Source of the DNA: Chloroflexi bacterium UBA6019
Lineage (GTDB): Bacteria; Chloroflexota; Dormibacteria; Dormibacterales; Dormibacteraceae
Length of the DNA: 6,157 nucleotides
NCBI GenBank assembly: GCA_002427995.1
Contig: DIZV01000109.1
Location: 6,467-12,623, forward strand
Reading direction: 5' to 3'
Positions 4,977 to 6,157 of this stretch are shown piece by piece (the stretch's first letter is position 1; every line of letters begins with the position of its first letter). The notes under the pieces were generated by a model. The model was not told the DNA's origin. It worked only from the letters and a program-made list of their open reading frames with translations, and did no database searches. Position numbers and translations under genes: made by a program.

Positions 4977-6118
4977 GCACCGAGACCACGACGCCGAGCG
5001 GCATCACGATCAGCCAGGAGGGATCGCCGGCACCGAACGAGCAGATCCTGACCGTCAACTTCGGGCCCCACCACCCTTCGACCCACGGCGTGCTGCGGCT
5101 GATCGTCGACCTCGATGGCGAGGTGATCCGCAAGATCCGGCCGGTGGTCGGCTACCTCCACACCGGGATCGAGAAGACCGCCGAGTCCCTCCGCTACCAG
5201 CAGGCGGTGACGGTTACCGACCGCCACGACTACCTTTCGCCGCTCTTCAACAACCTGAGCTACGCGATGGCGGTCGAGAAGCTGATGGGGGTGGAGGTGC
5301 CGGAGCGGGCGCAGGCGCTGCGCGTGATCATGTGCGAGCTCTGCCGGATCTCCTCCCACATGATCTGGCTTGGCACCAGCGGCCTCGAGATGGGTGCCAT
5401 CTCCATGCTCTGGTACTGCCTTCGCGAACGGGACAAGATCCTCGACCTCAACGAGGAGATCTCGGGATTTCGGATGCACACCTCCTACATCCGGCCCGGT
5501 GGTGTCTTCGCCGACGCCACCCCGCGCTTCCTGGAGATGTGCGACACGTTCGTCACCAGCTACCCGGACAGCATCGACGAGTACGAAACCCTGCTCAGCG
5601 AGAACCCGATCTTCAAGCTCCGCACCCAGGGCATCGGCTACCTCTCCCGCGAGGATGCGCTCCGGCTGGGCATGACCGGCCCCATGCTGCGCGGCTCCGG
5701 CGTCAACTGGGACCTCCGCAAGAACGCCCCCTACTCCGGCTATGAGAAGTACCAATTCGAAGCCGCGGTGCAGACCTCCGGCGACTGCTATGCCCGGTAC
5801 CAGGTCCGGATCAAGGAGCTGCGAGAGTCGGTGAAGATCCTCCGCCAGGCGCTCGACACCCTGCCCGACGGGCCGGTCAACGTCGACGACCGCAAGCTGC
5901 TGCCGCCTCCGCGGGAGGAGCTAGACACTTCGATGGAGGCGCTGATCCACCATTTCAAGCTCTTCACCGAGGGCTACTCGCCCCCGGTCGGGGACTCCTA
6001 CGCCGCGACCGAGTCGGGCCACGGAGAGAACGGCTGCTACCTGGTCTCCGACGGCACCCACAAACCGCGCCGGGTGAAGTTCCGGAGCGCCAGCTACGTC
6101 AACCTCCAATCGACCTGA
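4949..6118 (+). CDS. nuoD: NADH-quinone oxidoreductase subunit D, frameshifted near C-terminus
   Basis: NuoD (49 kDa) forms much of the quinone pocket with NuoB. From ATG 4949 the open frame is 389 residues. FGPHHPSTHG (38-47) with His46, LHTGIEK (70-76) and DRHDYLSP (91-98) with Tyr95 match the quinone-pocket His38 and Tyr87 of Thermus Nqo4. MCELCRISSHM and GFRMHTSYIRPGG are further family segments. The frame stops at TGA 6116-6118, just after SYVNLQST, whereas family members continue for roughly 25-35 residues. The continuation ELLALGGMVADMI is encoded in the next frame from 6117, so the gene looks broken by one extra base. Start choice: ATG 4949 has AGGAG 8 nt upstream and overlaps nuoC by 28 nt; ATG 4973, overlapping the nuoC stop as ATGA, would shorten the protein by 8 residues and is the alternative. 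Confidence 0.93.
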   Translation: MADRTGQGMSTETTTPSGITISQEGSPAPNEQILTVNFGPHHPSTHGVLRLIVDLDGEVIRKIRPVVGYLHTGIEKTAESLRYQQAVTVTDRHDYLSPLFNNLSYAMAVEKLMGVEVPERAQALRVIMCELCRISSHMIWLGTSGLEMGAISMLWYCLRERDKILDLNEEISGFRMHTSYIRPGGVFADATPRFLEMCDTFVTSYPDSIDEYETLLSENPIFKLRTQGIGYLSREDALRLGMTGPMLRGSGVNWDLRKNAPYSGYEKYQFEAAVQTSGDCYARYQVRIKELRESVKILRQALDTLPDGPVNVDDRKLLPPPREELDTSMEALIHHFKLFTEGYSPPVGDSYAATESGHGENGCYLVSDGTHKPRRVKFRSASYVNLQST

Positions 6119-6157
6119 GCTGCTGGCGCTGGGAGGGATGGTCGCGGACATGATCGA
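6117..6157 (+). pseudogene. nuoD: Out-of-frame continuation of nuoD C-terminus
   Basis: From 6117 the shifted frame reads ELLALGGMVADMI to the window end with no stop. This matches the expected NuoD segment after NLQ (usually NLQ-x-x-PELL-x-G...AD-x-x-AIxGSID). It is not a separate gene: it has no start or ribosome site, and it joins exactly if the T at 6116 is skipped. The true NuoD end lies beyond the window. Confidence 0.8.

Noticed and set aside
4901..5755. 284-codon minus-strand frame opposite nuoC/nuoD
   Set aside because: It is antisense to well-conserved NuoD motifs and has shadow-frame composition.

Overview
The window is a dense, high-GC, housekeeping stretch of a bacterial chromosome. 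It holds two divergent gene blocks. The gene content, GC-rich codon use and the TrmI and NuoC sequence style suggest a high-GC actinobacterium, possibly of the Thermoleophilia type. That placement is inference from sequence style, because no rRNA or marker phylogeny could be run. I see no mobile element, CRISPR array, tRNA or rRNA.

Left block (minus strand, about 1-3079, transcribed right to left): an orphan class I SAM methyltransferase, a TrmI-type tRNA m1A58 methyltransferase, citrate synthase (gltA) and the N-terminal third of malate dehydrogenase (mdh, cut by the window edge). Gaps are at most 26 nt and one junction may be a 4-nt overlap, so this looks like one operon. It pairs two consecutive TCA-cycle steps (malate to oxaloacetate to citrate) with a tRNA modification enzyme.

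Right block (plus strand, 3097-6157): a small OsmC-family protein, then nuoA-nuoB-nuoC-nuoD, the start of the NADH:quinone oxidoreductase (complex I) operon. NuoA is the small membrane subunit. NuoB carries the N2 cluster. NuoC and NuoD form the peripheral-arm module that, with NuoB, makes the quinone pocket. The nuo genes are nearly contiguous or overlapping. The only appreciable non-coding stretch is 3514-3590, which holds a candidate extended -10 flanked by an 8-bp direct repeat and a strong Shine-Dalgarno for nuoA.

The notable points are small-scale. nuoD is interrupted by an apparent one-base insertion near 6116, and the expected C-terminal sequence resumes in the next frame to the window end. 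nuoA has no conventional start in the right place and appears to begin at CTG. trmI has a CTG overlapping the upstream stop in competition with a GTG inside a conserved motif. gltA is preceded by a 3-codon mini-ORF that overlaps its GTG start. Several of these could be indel errors in the sequence rather than biology. I found no convincing new multi-gene system.
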